64,000 nucleotides of DNA from Struthidea cinerea (taxonomy: Eukaryota > Chordata > Aves > Passeriformes > Corcoracidae): positions 2,560,500 to 2,624,499 of the forward strand of contig VZTI01004400.1 of assembly GCA_013397865.1 (NCBI GenBank), in the 5' to 3' direction. Positions 11,762 to 23,780 of the stretch are shown in pieces. How positions within the stretch are numbered: the first letter of the stretch is position 1; every line of letters begins with the position of its first letter. The translations under genes were made by a program, and so were the position numbers. The notes beneath the pieces were generated by a model that did not search any database, was not told the DNA's origin, and saw only the letters and a list, made by a program, of their open reading frames with translations.

Positions 11762-12347
11762 TGTGCTAGTTTGAAAACAAACCAGTGGGAGGCACCAAGC
11801 GAGAATAACAATTTAATAGGATAATTAAGGAAAAAAAGAAAAAAAGGCAGAAAACAGTGGGTTAAACTGACAGAGTCAGGATACGACCTGACACCCTGTT
11901 AGTCAGGGTGGTGGTAGCAGTCCAATAAGATGGTGGCTGCAGTCCTCCCGAAGTGATGGATGTGGCTCTGTCAAAGCGGTGGTCTGGTAGAAGGGTCTGC
12001 TCTTCCTCAGAAGGTCCAGTGGTGGCTATGTAGCTCCTGTCCTCTGGGAATCCAGTGGAAAAGGGGTGTCCTTGGTGTCCGGAATCTCAGATTATATGCA
12101 GGATGGACTGCCTGGCTCCTCCCCCTGGGCGGAGCATCTCACAATGGGATGATGAGTCATGAGGCCAGGTGTTGATGGGCTCATTAACAGAAGATAGTCT
12201 GGGGGGAGTTATCTCTGAGTCATGTGGCAAGGCATTGATGGGCCATTAGCAGAAGGATAGACTGGGGGGAGGAGGCCAGGAAACACTACCCCACCTGGTT
12301 TTAACAGCTCATGAGGATGGTAATAAAATACACTGCAGCCCAGGACA
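11762..12347 (-). mobile_element. Solo LTR of an endogenous retrovirus (586 bp)
   Basis: The element starts TGTGCTAGTTTG, ends CCCAGGACA (TG...CA) and is flanked by exact TCTTT repeats, so both ends are secure. Reading on the minus strand gives normal LTR order: a U3 with two AP-1 consensus sites (12153-12159 and 12216-12222), a TATA-like CATATAATC at 12090-12098, an ATTAAA polyadenylation signal at 11812-11817, and the end about 50 bases later. No internal gag, pol or env is present, so it is a solo LTR left by recombination between two LTRs. The exact duplication suggests moderate age. The family name needs a repeat library. Confidence 0.9.
12153..12278 (-). repeat. Tandem 63-bp repeat in LTR U3, each copy with AP-1 site
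   Basis: Two imperfect copies, 12153-12215 and 12216-12278, have a period of 63. Each starts with TGAGTCA and continues through a GATGGG..CATTA..AGAAG..TAG.CTGGGGGGAG pattern. Both lie about 55-130 bases upstream of the TATA-like box on the minus strand, the usual place for retroviral enhancer repeats. Confidence 0.8.
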
Positions 12348-12352
12348 TCTTT
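12348..12352 (+). repeat. Target-site duplication TCTTT (right)
   Basis: Exact copy of 11757-11761, immediately after the LTR's terminal CA. Confidence 0.85.
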
Positions 12353-13473
12353 TTTGATAAAAAGTAAATTTTTTGAGTTCTAATTATGTTTGTCTTCCAC
12401 TGATATACCACAAGGAATTGTCCAGAAACAAACCAATCACTGCATCAGGTTAGTGAATTATGGAATTGGCATAACTTTGTGAATCTGTTTCTATATTTTT
12501 TAACAATTAGGTGAGAGTGAACACTGAGTTTGAAATCTATCACTGATGAAAACTGGCTTAGCTGGAAACTTGTCAGTTTATAACAAGTTTGTATCAGGGT
12601 TTTGACATTTTATAAAAAGTTATTTACTAAAGAAATCCTCAGCCTATATTCACATAGTCATTTAAGAATTTCATATGGTAACATAAATTAAAATGCAAGC
12701 TTTTAATTTTGTTATGGCAGTCTGCATTTGATTTCATTTTTTTAAGGAAAAACTGAAACACTGAAGAGAAAAATATGGCCACAGAAACTAAGGCATAAAA
12801 CCACTTTTCAATTACTTTAGTAATATTTCTTATATTATTTTTTTTGTACATTTCTATTAAAGACTTTTAAAAGAAAAATATTCAAAAGAGACATCTGGAG
12901 TGAATCGACAGCTCATTTTATCTGAGCATTTTCAATAAACTGTTTCAGTTGTGAAAGGATTACTTTATTCATGAATATGTTCTTTTGCTATTCTTACCCA
13001 AAAATATCATGTCAAGATGACTATCCATCAGTTGTATCTATCAGTTGCTTTCTGGAGATACAATTAGCTCCTCAGATTTTTTCCATGTAGGAAAAATAAT
13101 CAATAGATAAAACGTTTCTTCTGATATGCAGAGAACCCAGAGTAGTGTTGTTAAATCCTCAGCACATCTTATCCAAATTGAATTTAATGAAATTGAAGTA
13201 CTTCAGGGATTTTGTTTCATGAGCTTACTGCATTTCTTCCTATTATTGTATGCCGTGATCTTTTACTAAGAGCAAGATGTTTACAATTATACGATTTCTT
13301 TGCAGCACCATAGGAAAATGTACGTGTCGAAGAGAGGCACGGTATTACAAAGCAATGACTGAAGAGAATGGGTTTGTGTTTATGTCGTCTTAGGATAAAT
13401 CTGCGCTAAGCTCTTATAGTACACATTTCCGTATAAAAATTCTGAAGGAAAGTTTCAATGCTTGAAATTTTTG

Positions 13474-13539
13474 CTGCGTTAGGTTATTGAAAAGAAACCA
13501 GCAAATTCTCATTAAAACACCATGGAAAACCTAACGCAG
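13474..13539. repeat. Perfect 12-bp inverted repeat, 42-nt loop
   Basis: CTGCGTTAGGTT at 13474-13485 is the exact reverse complement of AACCTAACGCAG at 13528-13539. Both arms contain a CpG, which is uncommon in this AT-rich setting. Pairing does not extend further on either side. Confidence 0.85.
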
Positions 13540-14987
13540 ACAAACTTGAATCAACCAATACCAAACTAACTCATGGCCACTTGCACAGTCATGTAAATAG
13601 CTTATTTTAGTATTTATTAGTCATCGCTAAAATAGAAAGGCTTCATGTCAAAAATCGTGTAATAAATTACGTATTTTCTTCAACAGTTTGGCTACATTTA
13701 TGCAAAGTAGATAACAATGTACTATTGACAAGGACTTAAAGCTAAAATTCTCTCAAGGCATTCTATATAGTTATTACGTCAGAGAATTTCATCATTTTCT
13801 GTAAGTAAAACACAGTTTTATGCCCATAGAAACAACATTGACTGACCATCATAAACTTCAGGAAGAGAGACTGCACATCAGCAGATCACACATCTGGAGA
13901 GGGGTGCATCATTAGCAGTGATGTGTTGAGCTGCCTAAAGGTGTTCCACAGGTTTGTTCCAACAGCCAAAATTTACCTGAGACTATTTTTTTTCTGGATA
14001 CATTGGAGAGCAGGTAGCTCCTTGGTGTTGAAGGCGTGATCATAAAAATATGTATTTATCGCTCAGTGTCTCATTATCTCTGTACTTAGCTGTTTCTTGG
14101 AAATGAAATACAGGTATTTAAACCGTAAGAAGTTCTGAAAAGGCAGTAATTGTTAGAAGCTTGACCTCAGTGAAAAAATATTTAGTCTTAATTCTGTTCA
14201 TCTGCAAAGGCGATCCAGGTGAAATAGACTTGTCGAGCATATGAGCTGTGATCTGGGGCTGCCACGTGCAAACTTTCCTGTGTTTCTCCATATTTCAAAT
14301 AATTCTGGTTTAATAAAAAGAATTACCATATAAAAATATTAATACTGTTACTCTAATTAAAAAAAAAAGCTTCTTCTCATGCCTTTAGAGGAAACTTTTC
14401 ATTATATTGATTATGGAAATACTTTTAGAAATCTATAGTAATGTTATAATGGGCGGGATATCTGCTCAAAAGAGGGCTGTATCTACTGGGATTTGATCCA
14501 GAAGTTGTCCCATGCTAGTTTGCAGTATCCTGGGGATCAAGAGAAAATACACATCCACATCTGAGGTAGGAGAAAAGGCTGTCAGCTAAGACAAAGCATG
14601 GCACATCCAGATTATTGGAGAATTTTGCCTGCGTAAAGAGAGATATGAAAAGCTGCTTACCTGAAATTTTGGATTTAGGTGTTTTATTTGGATCATTAGC
14701 ACGGGTATTATGGGATATTAATCTACTGGTTACTTGCATCTTCTATTTCTCACATTTCAAACCCAAAAGAATTTGAGGGGGAAAAAAGGAATCATTGCAG
14801 ACTTTTCAAATATTTTTTAGCTCAGGAAGCATATTATGATCTAGACTACACAAGTAGACTACATGAAGCTTTATAATTTAATAAATTGATAGTTTCCTAA
14901 TTATTATTGGAGCAAGAAACGCTAATGAAATCAGTCTTGTGGGTTTTATTGTGCGGCTGCAAGGGAGGCAGCGCGTCTGGCCGGTGG

Positions 14988-15000
14988 CCACCAGAGGGAG
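14988..15000 (+). promoter_or_regulatory. CTCF-like binding site
   Basis: CCACCAGAGGGAG differs at one position from the common CTCF core CCACCAGAGGGCG. It lies in a local GC-rich patch (about 14950-15035) inside AT-rich DNA. Known specificity supports the match; occupancy is inferred. Confidence 0.5.
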
Positions 15001-16121
15001 CCCGAGAAGCTGCACAGACAGGCGATGTGGAAAAGTGACAAAGCAGAAATGGCGTTGGAAAAAAATTGACAAAGAAAAACTGATCTTGCCTTTCTGTTCC
15101 TATGCTCGAAGCTGTTACACAAGCTGATGTTTCCATCTATTTCAGTAATGAAATCTGTATGGCTGAATGGTTTCCTGACTGAAATCCTGCAGGAGGACAA
15201 TGAAGACTAAGCGATGCATCTGTGTTTCTTTAAACCACATCTAGAGTTTATTTTTTTTAATTAAGTAGTTAGTGGGGATTTGTGTACACAGTAGTTGAAG
15301 TGCCTTTTTTTTAAAAAAAAAAAAAAAGATAAATTGCCCTAACATCTCCTAAGGGCTGTCTTTAATTCAACAAACTAAGCAAAGTAAAGACAATAGATTT
15401 AAAGATTCAAAAATGTGTTTTCTTCCTTTAGTACTGGTAATAACTCTCTGATATCACTGCGGTAACTGGAAAAACCAAGGTAGAACAGCTTTCTAAGTGA
15501 AAGTAGAACATTCATATTCTTTCTGAATATAGTTTTTGAGGTCAACAATGGTTCAATGTCAAAACCAACTCATGTATCAAATGGGATAACTGCAAAAAGT
15601 TTTAGTTCAGATATGTCCTTCTCAGTAATTTCATTAGTTACCTGAATTGTAGAATGAAGACTGAACTCAGCAAGTTTGCAGACACTGTTGTTGCCAACAC
15701 ATTCAAGAGCAAGCTCAGAAATCAAAAGGATCTGAGAAAAACGGAACACAAATGCCACTCCCTTGGTGGCAGCATAGCATCTACACACATTCAAGTGAGG
15801 AACAACAGGTGGGGCAGAGGTGCTGTAAAAAAAGATCTCAGGATCATAGCGGATTTTAGGCTGGACCATGGCTGAACAACATGATGTTATTACAAAAAAG
15901 GCAAATGCACACCGGAAAATAAAAATAAAAATCTCCTAAAATTCTTGGCTCAAACAAAACAAGATGTTACTTGATTTTACAATGCACTTTGTGAACTACG
16001 GAAAATAAGTTTATAGAAGAAGTTAATTACTGGGGGCCTACTAGTTGATTGACTTAATGGAAAGCAGAAGCTTCTTTATATTGCTGGGGTCACATGCATT
16101 TAAAATAAAGTTTGGGTGACC

Positions 16122-16181
16122 AGTTTTAAGTGACTGCTAACAGTTTAAAATGAAAGCTAATAGTTTTAAATGACTGCCAAT
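16122..16181 (+). repeat. Tandem repeat, 3 x 20 bp
   Basis: Three adjacent units of 20 bases (16122-16141, 16142-16161, 16162-16181) share the pattern AGTTTTAAATGACTGCTAAT with a few substitutions each. Confidence 0.85.
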
Positions 16182-19100
16182 ATTTAGAGAAAAATAATTT
16201 GGCTTTTGAAAGCACTTAAACAAAACACCTGTACTAAATTTGGAATCTGAAGTCTGAAGTTTTCATCAGTGTATGTGGACATCTGTGTTTTGGAAACAGT
16301 TAGGATTTGACTGTGTTTAATGGGATATACATTTCTAAATGCAAATGACAGTGAACCACTACGTTTTTCTTAGCCTTTTTCTCATAGCAATAGATGAAAT
16401 ATGGGATTATAATTGGAATGAATGTTCCTTATAAGAGGTAATTTCTTAAGATGATGGTCTAAAGAATTCAGCAATATCACTGGCAGATCCAGATTCCTCG
16501 GTGGAAGGGCAGGGGTTCACTTTCCAGCAGGATGAGTTTTAACACCACTTCATAAAATTAGTGCTGGCCCTTTCTGTATTTTTAAACAGTATAAAGTGAA
16601 TCAAGTTTTTCAGCTTCAAAAATTTGTAAGGAAATATGAGCATTCTTTAACTTTCTTACTGTACTATCACAAATTGTGGAAGTTGTGGAAAAATATTTCT
16701 TTTTTTCTTGTTTCAATCATTTATGGTTGCACTGTGGATGTGGTATTAAATAATCTTTTAATTGCATGGTAGCTCATGCAATAAAATCATATTTGAGATG
16801 ATTGAAGAATTTGAATATAATATGATTTAACATCAGATCAAGGACTATTTTAATTGTAGATGTAGCTAATTCAGTGAAAATACCCCACAAGAGCATCCAA
16901 TGAGTAATGAATAGATATGCTGGCCTTTTGACTGCTTCTTAATAGCTGGACTCCATAAAACTTGCATGATATGGGAAATATGATTGTAATTATCAGAAGA
17001 ATCACACTTGCTTCCTCTCAGAGGTAAAAGTTGGCTTTCTTGTGATACCGTGTCCTCAGTCCACAACATCTGATTGAATGTTTACACCTTATCCTCTGAA
17101 ATGTACAGTAAAGGTACAATATATGGTGTTACCTGTGGGGTGGTTTCTCTTTGGCAATTTCTCTGAGTGATAGTGGGTATTGAATAATGAGCAACATGCT
17201 GAAACAAGCCTCAAAAACTGCGGGCAGAAACCCAGCTTCTGTTTGCTGAGCCTCCCACTCTCTGTGTTATGGTACAGCCTCTCTGATTCACAAGTTGTTT
17301 CACAATGTGACAAGATCCAGTCGTGAAGGATGGCAGATTGTCACGGGAGCAGAACGGAATGAGTGTTTCTCTGTGGTTGGAGTTTCTGCACTTCCACTAA
17401 AAAATAGGAGGAAATGGTAGGAATTCTCTTTGTTTGAAGTTGCCGTTCCTGACGAGATTTTTAAACTGGACAGAGGAGAAAAAGGCAGCCTATTTTACAT
17501 TTTGGTACTACTGATTGATTCTTCAGCTTTGATTATATTTGTAAACAAAAAAAAAGAAACCAGCTATCTCTGGGAGAAGCTTATAGCTGGAAGACTAGGT
17601 CTGAGAGCTGTAGATTCGGTTCTTTCCATGGCCATTTTTAATGCTATATACTGAGCAAGTAATCAGATACAATTTTTTTCCCCTCCCTTGCCATTAGTAA
17701 ATTCCCAGGGAGTTTTTCAATTGCTCAGGTACGTTACTGGCCAGAGATGTATGAATGCCTAATGAGAAACCAGTCTCAATATAATTTTCCTTTCTGGACC
17801 TGATGGCCACAGGTGAAGTGAACTTTGCTCATGTTTGTGTCTTATCATTTCTCTAAAAACAACCAAGCAACAAGAATTGTTTCCTTATCTGTTCCCACAA
17901 AGTGAAAGTGAGTCAATTAGTGTTAAGAATAGAAACCTTGTGCTCCAATTCAGACATGCAGCTGTTTGATCTTCCTGAACAACAACCTCTTATCAGCAAT
18001 TCGGAAAATTCTTCCAGGTTTTATTTGTGCTAAACCAGAAAAAAAAATCCTTCTGATTTTAATTACTGTTTATATTCCTAACATTTTGACGAGTGTCCAT
18101 GATCAAACAATATCTAATTATTTCATATGTTTAAAGAAAATGCAAAAACTCAGTTGCTACTAAGACAACCAATATGGAAAATACCTGTAAGTAGCCATAT
18201 GGCTTCAATAGATAGGACTATCATAGGATATCTTACTGACTTTTCTGGGGCTAGCAGAATAGCTGATTGGGTGCTTAAGTGGTAGTACCACCAAAACCTT
18301 GAAAGACATTTTGTTAAAGCACTCCAAGATCTAAAGCCAGATAACCAGTTCTTACGATGAAAGGGTTTTAATTCACTTTTTCCTTCCCTTCCTAACAATT
18401 TACTATAAATAGGATGCTACTGCTACCCTAAAAAAGAAAAAAAATCCTTTCAATCAGTCCACTTTTATCACTAATGACAGTTAAACCGCTGGAACTGGAG
18501 TTCTTGTCTGCTTGGGAAGATTTATAAAAGAGCACTGGCTACCTTCCATGATTGGAAAAGCAAGAGCATTACATCCCACTTCACAGACGAAGATTGGGCT
18601 GAGGTCAATTTGTACAGCCGAGAGCATTAGTTGCCTGCATTGCATATGACATTATGACCTGTCACAGAAGGAAAAAAAGGAAGAACAAAAATAGGAAAAA
18701 GCAGAACATAGAAATGTGATTAGATGTGGGAGAGACCAGGGTTCAACTCCTCCCTGATGCTGGCTGCCTCCTCTGCGCCTGCTGCCTGAAATCTTTCAGC
18801 CTAGGGAAAATTTAGGGTTGAATTACAGATGTAGTGCAATACAAATCCCTTTGACAAGGCTGTCTTGTGGCAGATCTTCAAACACAAACATGAAATGGCA
18901 ATAAAATAAACTTGGTTTAAATTTTAGCTCAAGGACCATACAAACAATAGAAAATAGGCCTGTAAGGAAAGAACTAGCATCTCAAAAGTATTTTTCAAGG
19001 AAATTGGACAAAACTTCATTAATTGAGTGATCTCCAGTTTATCAATTATCTTCAACCTTTCTGTAAGGTCCTCACAGGGGATAATGCCTGTATAAATAAA

Positions 19101-19360
19101 GCATTGTTACCGCAAAAAAGAAAATTTAATTCTGCAGAATTGAAGTCAAAGGAAAAATTTACCAAGTAGCTTGGCAAAAGATTTAAATGTCAAACTTGGT
19201 TTATCATGGTTTCCACATTTTCTGCAAATAAGCCTAAATGGTACTAGACAGGGATGATGTTTAGCAGGACTGGTAAAGCTGATAGATTTGTAGCAAGTCA
19301 TTTTTGTACTTGAGCTACCAACTTTATGCTCACACTCATGATATGATGATCAAGAAAAAC

Positions 19361-19392
19361 AGATGTAATTTCCTGAGATGTAATTTCCTGAG
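19361..19392 (+). repeat. Tandem repeat, 2 x 15 bp
   Basis: AGATGTAATTTCCTG occurs twice back to back with no mismatch, and two bases of a third copy follow. The identity suggests a recent replication-slippage duplication. Confidence 0.9.
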
Positions 19393-19682
19393 GAAATTCT
19401 AATTTTAGGGTAATATGTGTGTAAATATCTGTTTCTTCGGGGATTTCCTTCAATGGTATAAATAAAATTGATCTGCTGCTTTTCTGGGATAAAGTTTTTC
19501 TAATAACCTATTACTCAAAGGAGATTATGTTGAAAAAGAAGCATCATTGATTATGATTTCAAAGGCAACATTAAATCTTATGAAAAAGCAGAAAGAACTC
19601 AAAAAGATGAAGGAAATTGCTTAAAGTTATTTATCCTATAATGATATTAAACACTTCACTGGTATTAAATATTTGGTGTAAT

Positions 19683-19726
19683 GCAGGATTGTATGGAGAG
19701 GCAGGAATGTATGGAGAGGCAGGATT
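19683..19726 (+). repeat. Tandem repeat, about 2.4 x 18 bp
   Basis: The unit GCAGGATTGTATGGAGAG is followed by GCAGGAATGTATGGAGAG and then GCAGGATT. There is one mismatch between the two full units. Confidence 0.9.
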
Positions 19727-22660
19727 AAGCTCTGTAACAGCAGCAGATGAAATGAAGCTGTGAGCTGCAATACCAGAGGCATGAGAAGCTGAGTTCAGAG
19801 GTGTTAAGCACCCTCAGTGACATCCCCCTCTGTGGATTCTTCACATTACTTAAACTGTCATGATCAGGATCAAATCCCTGTGCTTTCAGGATGACTTTTT
19901 CCATTTGAAGAATCTACCTGCTCCCACATCAGTGACTGGCTGAGGTATAGTACTGGTTCATAAAGATCTAAACCGTGCTTCGCCTGTGGGCTGTGTATGC
20001 AGCAGCTCACGCCAAGGCCTCAGGACCAGCCCTGTCCCATGGGTTATTCCACCAGACATCTGTTGTTTCAAGGGTAGAATCCTTATGCCTTGATTCCCCC
20101 TTGACATTTTTTATCTCATCAAGACTGGACACAAAATGCACAGAAATGCAAGGCATCTCTCGGTTTTTGCTTTGTTCTTCTTTAATTTTTTTTGTTTTTC
20201 CCTGAGTCCATTTCACTCAGAGTTTGAATTAGAAAGTGGGAGACGTGAAGTTCTCTTCGGACTTATGTTTATTATTTCTTATCTATAACACAGCTGCACA
20301 GAGACTGCTTTCCAAGTTAACAAGGTGGAAGAATGGCAGAATATGGCCACTGAGTTCTACTTTCAAGGTCTTTTATATTTCAAGGTCTCTAATCTACCCA
20401 ATTACAGATTGCAAAGTAACATATTTTTACTTAAAATCCAATGAATATCTATACCTGACCCGCAGTGCGGATTTCTTGAACCAATACCAGAAAACTCAGG
20501 TTGGTGAAGAAGAAAGAAGAAAGAAGAAGTACAAATCCACACCCAAAATCCTCCATCTCACCACATATACATATTACTATAGTCCATAAACCTAAATTCT
20601 ATATCTCTACATATTCCACCCAGTAACATAACTTTATTTACACAGCAACAATCTCAGCACTATCACACAATCTGGGAAGTTTTTCCCAAGGCCTCAGATC
20701 AAATGGAGTGTGCTTTTGAGGATCATTGCTTGTTAGAGTAGAAAGAATGAAATTCTCAGAATTCAGGGTTCCAACAGGCACCATGGCAAGTGCCATCATA
20801 CTGTAGCTAATGCAAAACTTGACACTATCTCAAATAGTTTTAGGTAATGAGTCAGATTCTACTTTCAGAGTAATGCCAACCTACTGAACTAAATGCCAAA
20901 CTGGTCATTAAAACTTGTGTTAGCAGCATTCATTCTTATCACAAACTATGCTAAGAATAGTTTTAACAACTTTTTTATTCACAAAGTTTATTAGATTTAA
21001 CATTAAGAGACTCAGGAATACCCCAAAATTAATGTGTCTTGCTTCAGCTGTCTCCTGAGTTTGTGCATTTTCATTTAAGAACTAGATTCAATTTTTGAAT
21101 AAAGCTAAGCTAAATAATACTGAACTCTGTCAGGTTCAGGTCAGTACAGAAATAGTTGAAGGATAAAATTACCTTTCTTAATTAATCATCTTTAACTGAC
21201 ATGGGGGAAGGTCAGTTACTTTTCACCACACATTAAAAGACAGATATCACTGAAGGGCTTCTCCCTTTAAATGTATTTTTTAAGCACTAAATATTCCCTA
21301 CTTTTCATGCTCGCCAAACTATAGAACAGTATTTTGCTCTAAGATATCTAGATTCAAATTTGCTGTCTAGATTCAGATTTCAAATTTTTCTCACACACAC
21401 CCAGAAAGAAATAGCCATTAACTTGAACAGAATTAGAATTACAGATCCATACAGAATTAAATCCCTGCAAATTAACTGGTTTTTCCATTTATTTTAAAGG
21501 CTAATATTCCCTTGAATGACAATGAGGAGCTAATCTTCTGGAAGGGCAAAACAGCGAGTTTAAATATAATAAGAAACTGGCTAAAGGATGATGGACAAAA
21601 AACAATCCCTGTATTAGTGGAATGTAGTATATCCAAACAGCTTTGGATAAGGTCATTTACCCTGAAGTTACCGCTGCAGTTCAGCCACAGATTTAAACCT
21701 GCATAAATGAGGCTCTGGAGATTTATTACCAATAAATCTTGCCTAAATTCTTATCAAGGGCAGAAGTGAAGAACATGAAAAACAGATAAATTACGGCTGA
21801 ATGCAAGGAAACTCAGGGGTTCACTTAGGCTATATCTACATTAGCATATTAATTTTGCTCAGGAGTGTGTTTTTGAAGCAAATCCCCAGCTGACACTTGT
21901 TCCTGTAATTCAGTTCTTCCCACTCAGGCTGAGCCTGGAGGCTGCCTTACAGCTGAAGCTGAGCTGGGGATATGATACACTTCAGAATACACATCATGTG
22001 CTGCAGCAGCAGGTGGATGTCCAGTGCCTCAAGCAGACCGAGTGGGGTTAGGGTAAAACTGCTGGAAATGTGTTTGTTGTGGAATTTGAGTCCCCAGCAT
22101 TAACCATGTGCTTTGACCAACCAGCTTCCCTCGTGCAGTGCTACTTGGTCCCCCTAACCGAGCAAAAATGCAGCTCTTGCCTGAAGGCAGAAAGAAAACC
22201 ATCTTTTTAGAGCAGTAATTGCAGGTTAAATAATTCGTTGAATTTGGGCCGAAGTTAGGTCCCTTAGAGTAAGTGTGGGGACGTTTTATACCAAGCAGAA
22301 TAATTGGAAGAGGTTTTGTGGCTGCGCTTGGTGTGAACAACTATTAGGTCAGTCACTTAAGCAGCAGTGGATTACTGCTGGCATTTCAGTGGCCTGAGTA
22401 TCCCTTCTCAATGGGTTTGCTCGGGTTATGAGTGTTACACTTGGCAGTGGATCTGCCCTAGTATCTCCTTTACTGACAGCAATGATGAATAGTGAAAAGC
22501 GATTTGAAAAATAAAGAAGCATTTGCACAAATAATTTGTAACTTCCTTATGCAGTTGATGACACTAGTATTTGAAATGTAAATAATAATAAATAGACACC
22601 TTAGCCCATTCTAGTCTTTCATAATAAATGCAGTTGCATAATAGTAATCTTGGAGATTTG

Positions 22661-22665
22661 AAGTG
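22661..22665 (+). repeat. Target-site duplication AAGTG (left)
   Basis: AAGTG directly precedes the TGTTGGGG start of the LTR and is repeated exactly at 23534-23538. Confidence 0.85.
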
Positions 22666-23533
22666 TGTTGGGGTTTTAGGAGTTCCCCTTCTGTTTTCTT
22701 TTCTCTCTTGAGGAATTTTTCCCATATATGTTGCCGGGCAACAAATTGCTGGGTGCTTGGAAGAAACAAAAGACCGGGCCACAGAGGGAGGGGTCCAGTG
22801 GGCTGCTGTCTTTCACCTGGGCTGGTGGGCTGTGGGTGCTCTCGGTGTTCGGAGGGAGAGAGGCTGCCATCGTGGCAGAGAGAGCGCTCCGCTGCTGCAG
22901 GCTTCTGCTTTCCAGCTGCCTTCCTCCTACCGGAGAAAACCCGGGATTCCCAAACCCGCCTTTCCCTGCCCTGTCTGGAGCCGGGCTGCAGCCGCGGAGC
23001 CTTCGCTACATCGTAGCCCGCACGCCCTGCCTGCCGAGACTCCCGCGGTTCCTGCTGCACTCCGGAGTTTGATACATCTCGTCTGCCACCCGGGATCTGC
23101 TCATCTCTGCTGCTCCAGCCTGCTGTTCCCGAGGGTCCGGCCGGGCACCGGGATCAGCTGCCCAGGGGGTTTGTGCAGCCTTTGTTCCATCCCTTCCCGG
23201 CTCGGCCGAGCCGCCATCNNNNNNNNNNNNNNNNNNNNNNNNNNNNNNNNNNNNNNNNNNNNNNNNNNNNNNNNNNNNNNNNNNNNNNNNNNNNNNNNNN
23301 NNNNNNNNNNNNNNNNNNNNNNNNNNNNNNNNNNNNNNNNNNNNNNNNNNNNNNNNNNTGTTTGTTTGCCTTGTTTTATATATATAAGTAAAGAACTGTT
23401 ATTCCCTCATATCTTTGCCTGAAAGCCCCTTAATTTAAGAATTATAATAATTTGAAGGGAAGGGAGTTGCATTTTCCATTTCAGGGCAGGCTCCTGCCTT
23501 CCTTGACAGACACCTGTCTTTCAAACCAAGACA
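22666..23533 (+). mobile_element. Solo LTR with GC-rich core (868 bp incl. gap)
   Basis: The element starts TGTTGGGGTTTTAGGAG and ends CAAACCAAGACA, flanked by exact AAGTG repeats. The AT-rich U3 start gives way to a CpG-rich core (about 22840-23218) that ends at the assembly gap. After the gap come a TATATATAA stretch, an AGTAAA polyadenylation-type signal at 23387-23392 and the U5-like end; this order supports plus orientation. No retroviral coding sequence is present. A GCCGCCATC (YY1-type) motif lies at 23210-23218 at the gap edge. Because both ends are fixed by the duplication, the GC-rich core is retroviral promoter and leader, not a host CpG island or first exon. Confidence 0.9.
23219..23358. 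other. Assembly gap, 140 N
   Basis: A run of 140 undetermined bases inside the LTR, directly after its most GC-rich part. Its true length is unknown. Open frames reported across it are meaningless. Confidence 1.
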
Positions 23534-23538
23534 AAGTG
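23534..23538 (+). repeat. Target-site duplication AAGTG (right)
   Basis: Exact copy of 22661-22665, immediately after the LTR's terminal CA. Confidence 0.85.
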
Positions 23539-23780
23539 GTATTTAGAAGGGAATTCATAGGAACAACAGATTTGAACAGGTCTTGACTGACTCCTCTGAT
23601 TAATCATGCCTGAAATTTGCTTCAGTTTGTGCTAAGGAAATTCATCTCAATTAGAAATAATCGTGTTTAACTTCTTGCATTGCTAGATTCGCTTTTGTTA
23701 AAAAGCTGTTACAAGTCAGAGCCTTTTATATTGAACTTTATTAATCACATAAAATATAGCTGTCTTAATAAATCCAGACA

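Larger units (their letters stand above)
12353..22660. other. Gene desert with short repeats
   Basis: AT-rich sequence with no recognisable gene, LTR or CR1 copy. It contains the inverted repeat at 13474/13528, a CTCF-like site at 14988, the 20-bp tandem repeat at 16122, two minisatellites near 19.4 and 19.7 kb and homopolymer runs (for example T8A15 at 15305-15327). Confidence 0.6.

Noticed and set aside
22840..23218. Host CpG-island promoter or first exon
   Set aside because: The block lies within an LTR bounded by exact AAGTG target duplications.
22757..23422. 221-codon plus-strand frame
   Set aside because: It runs through 140 undetermined bases and lies inside an LTR.
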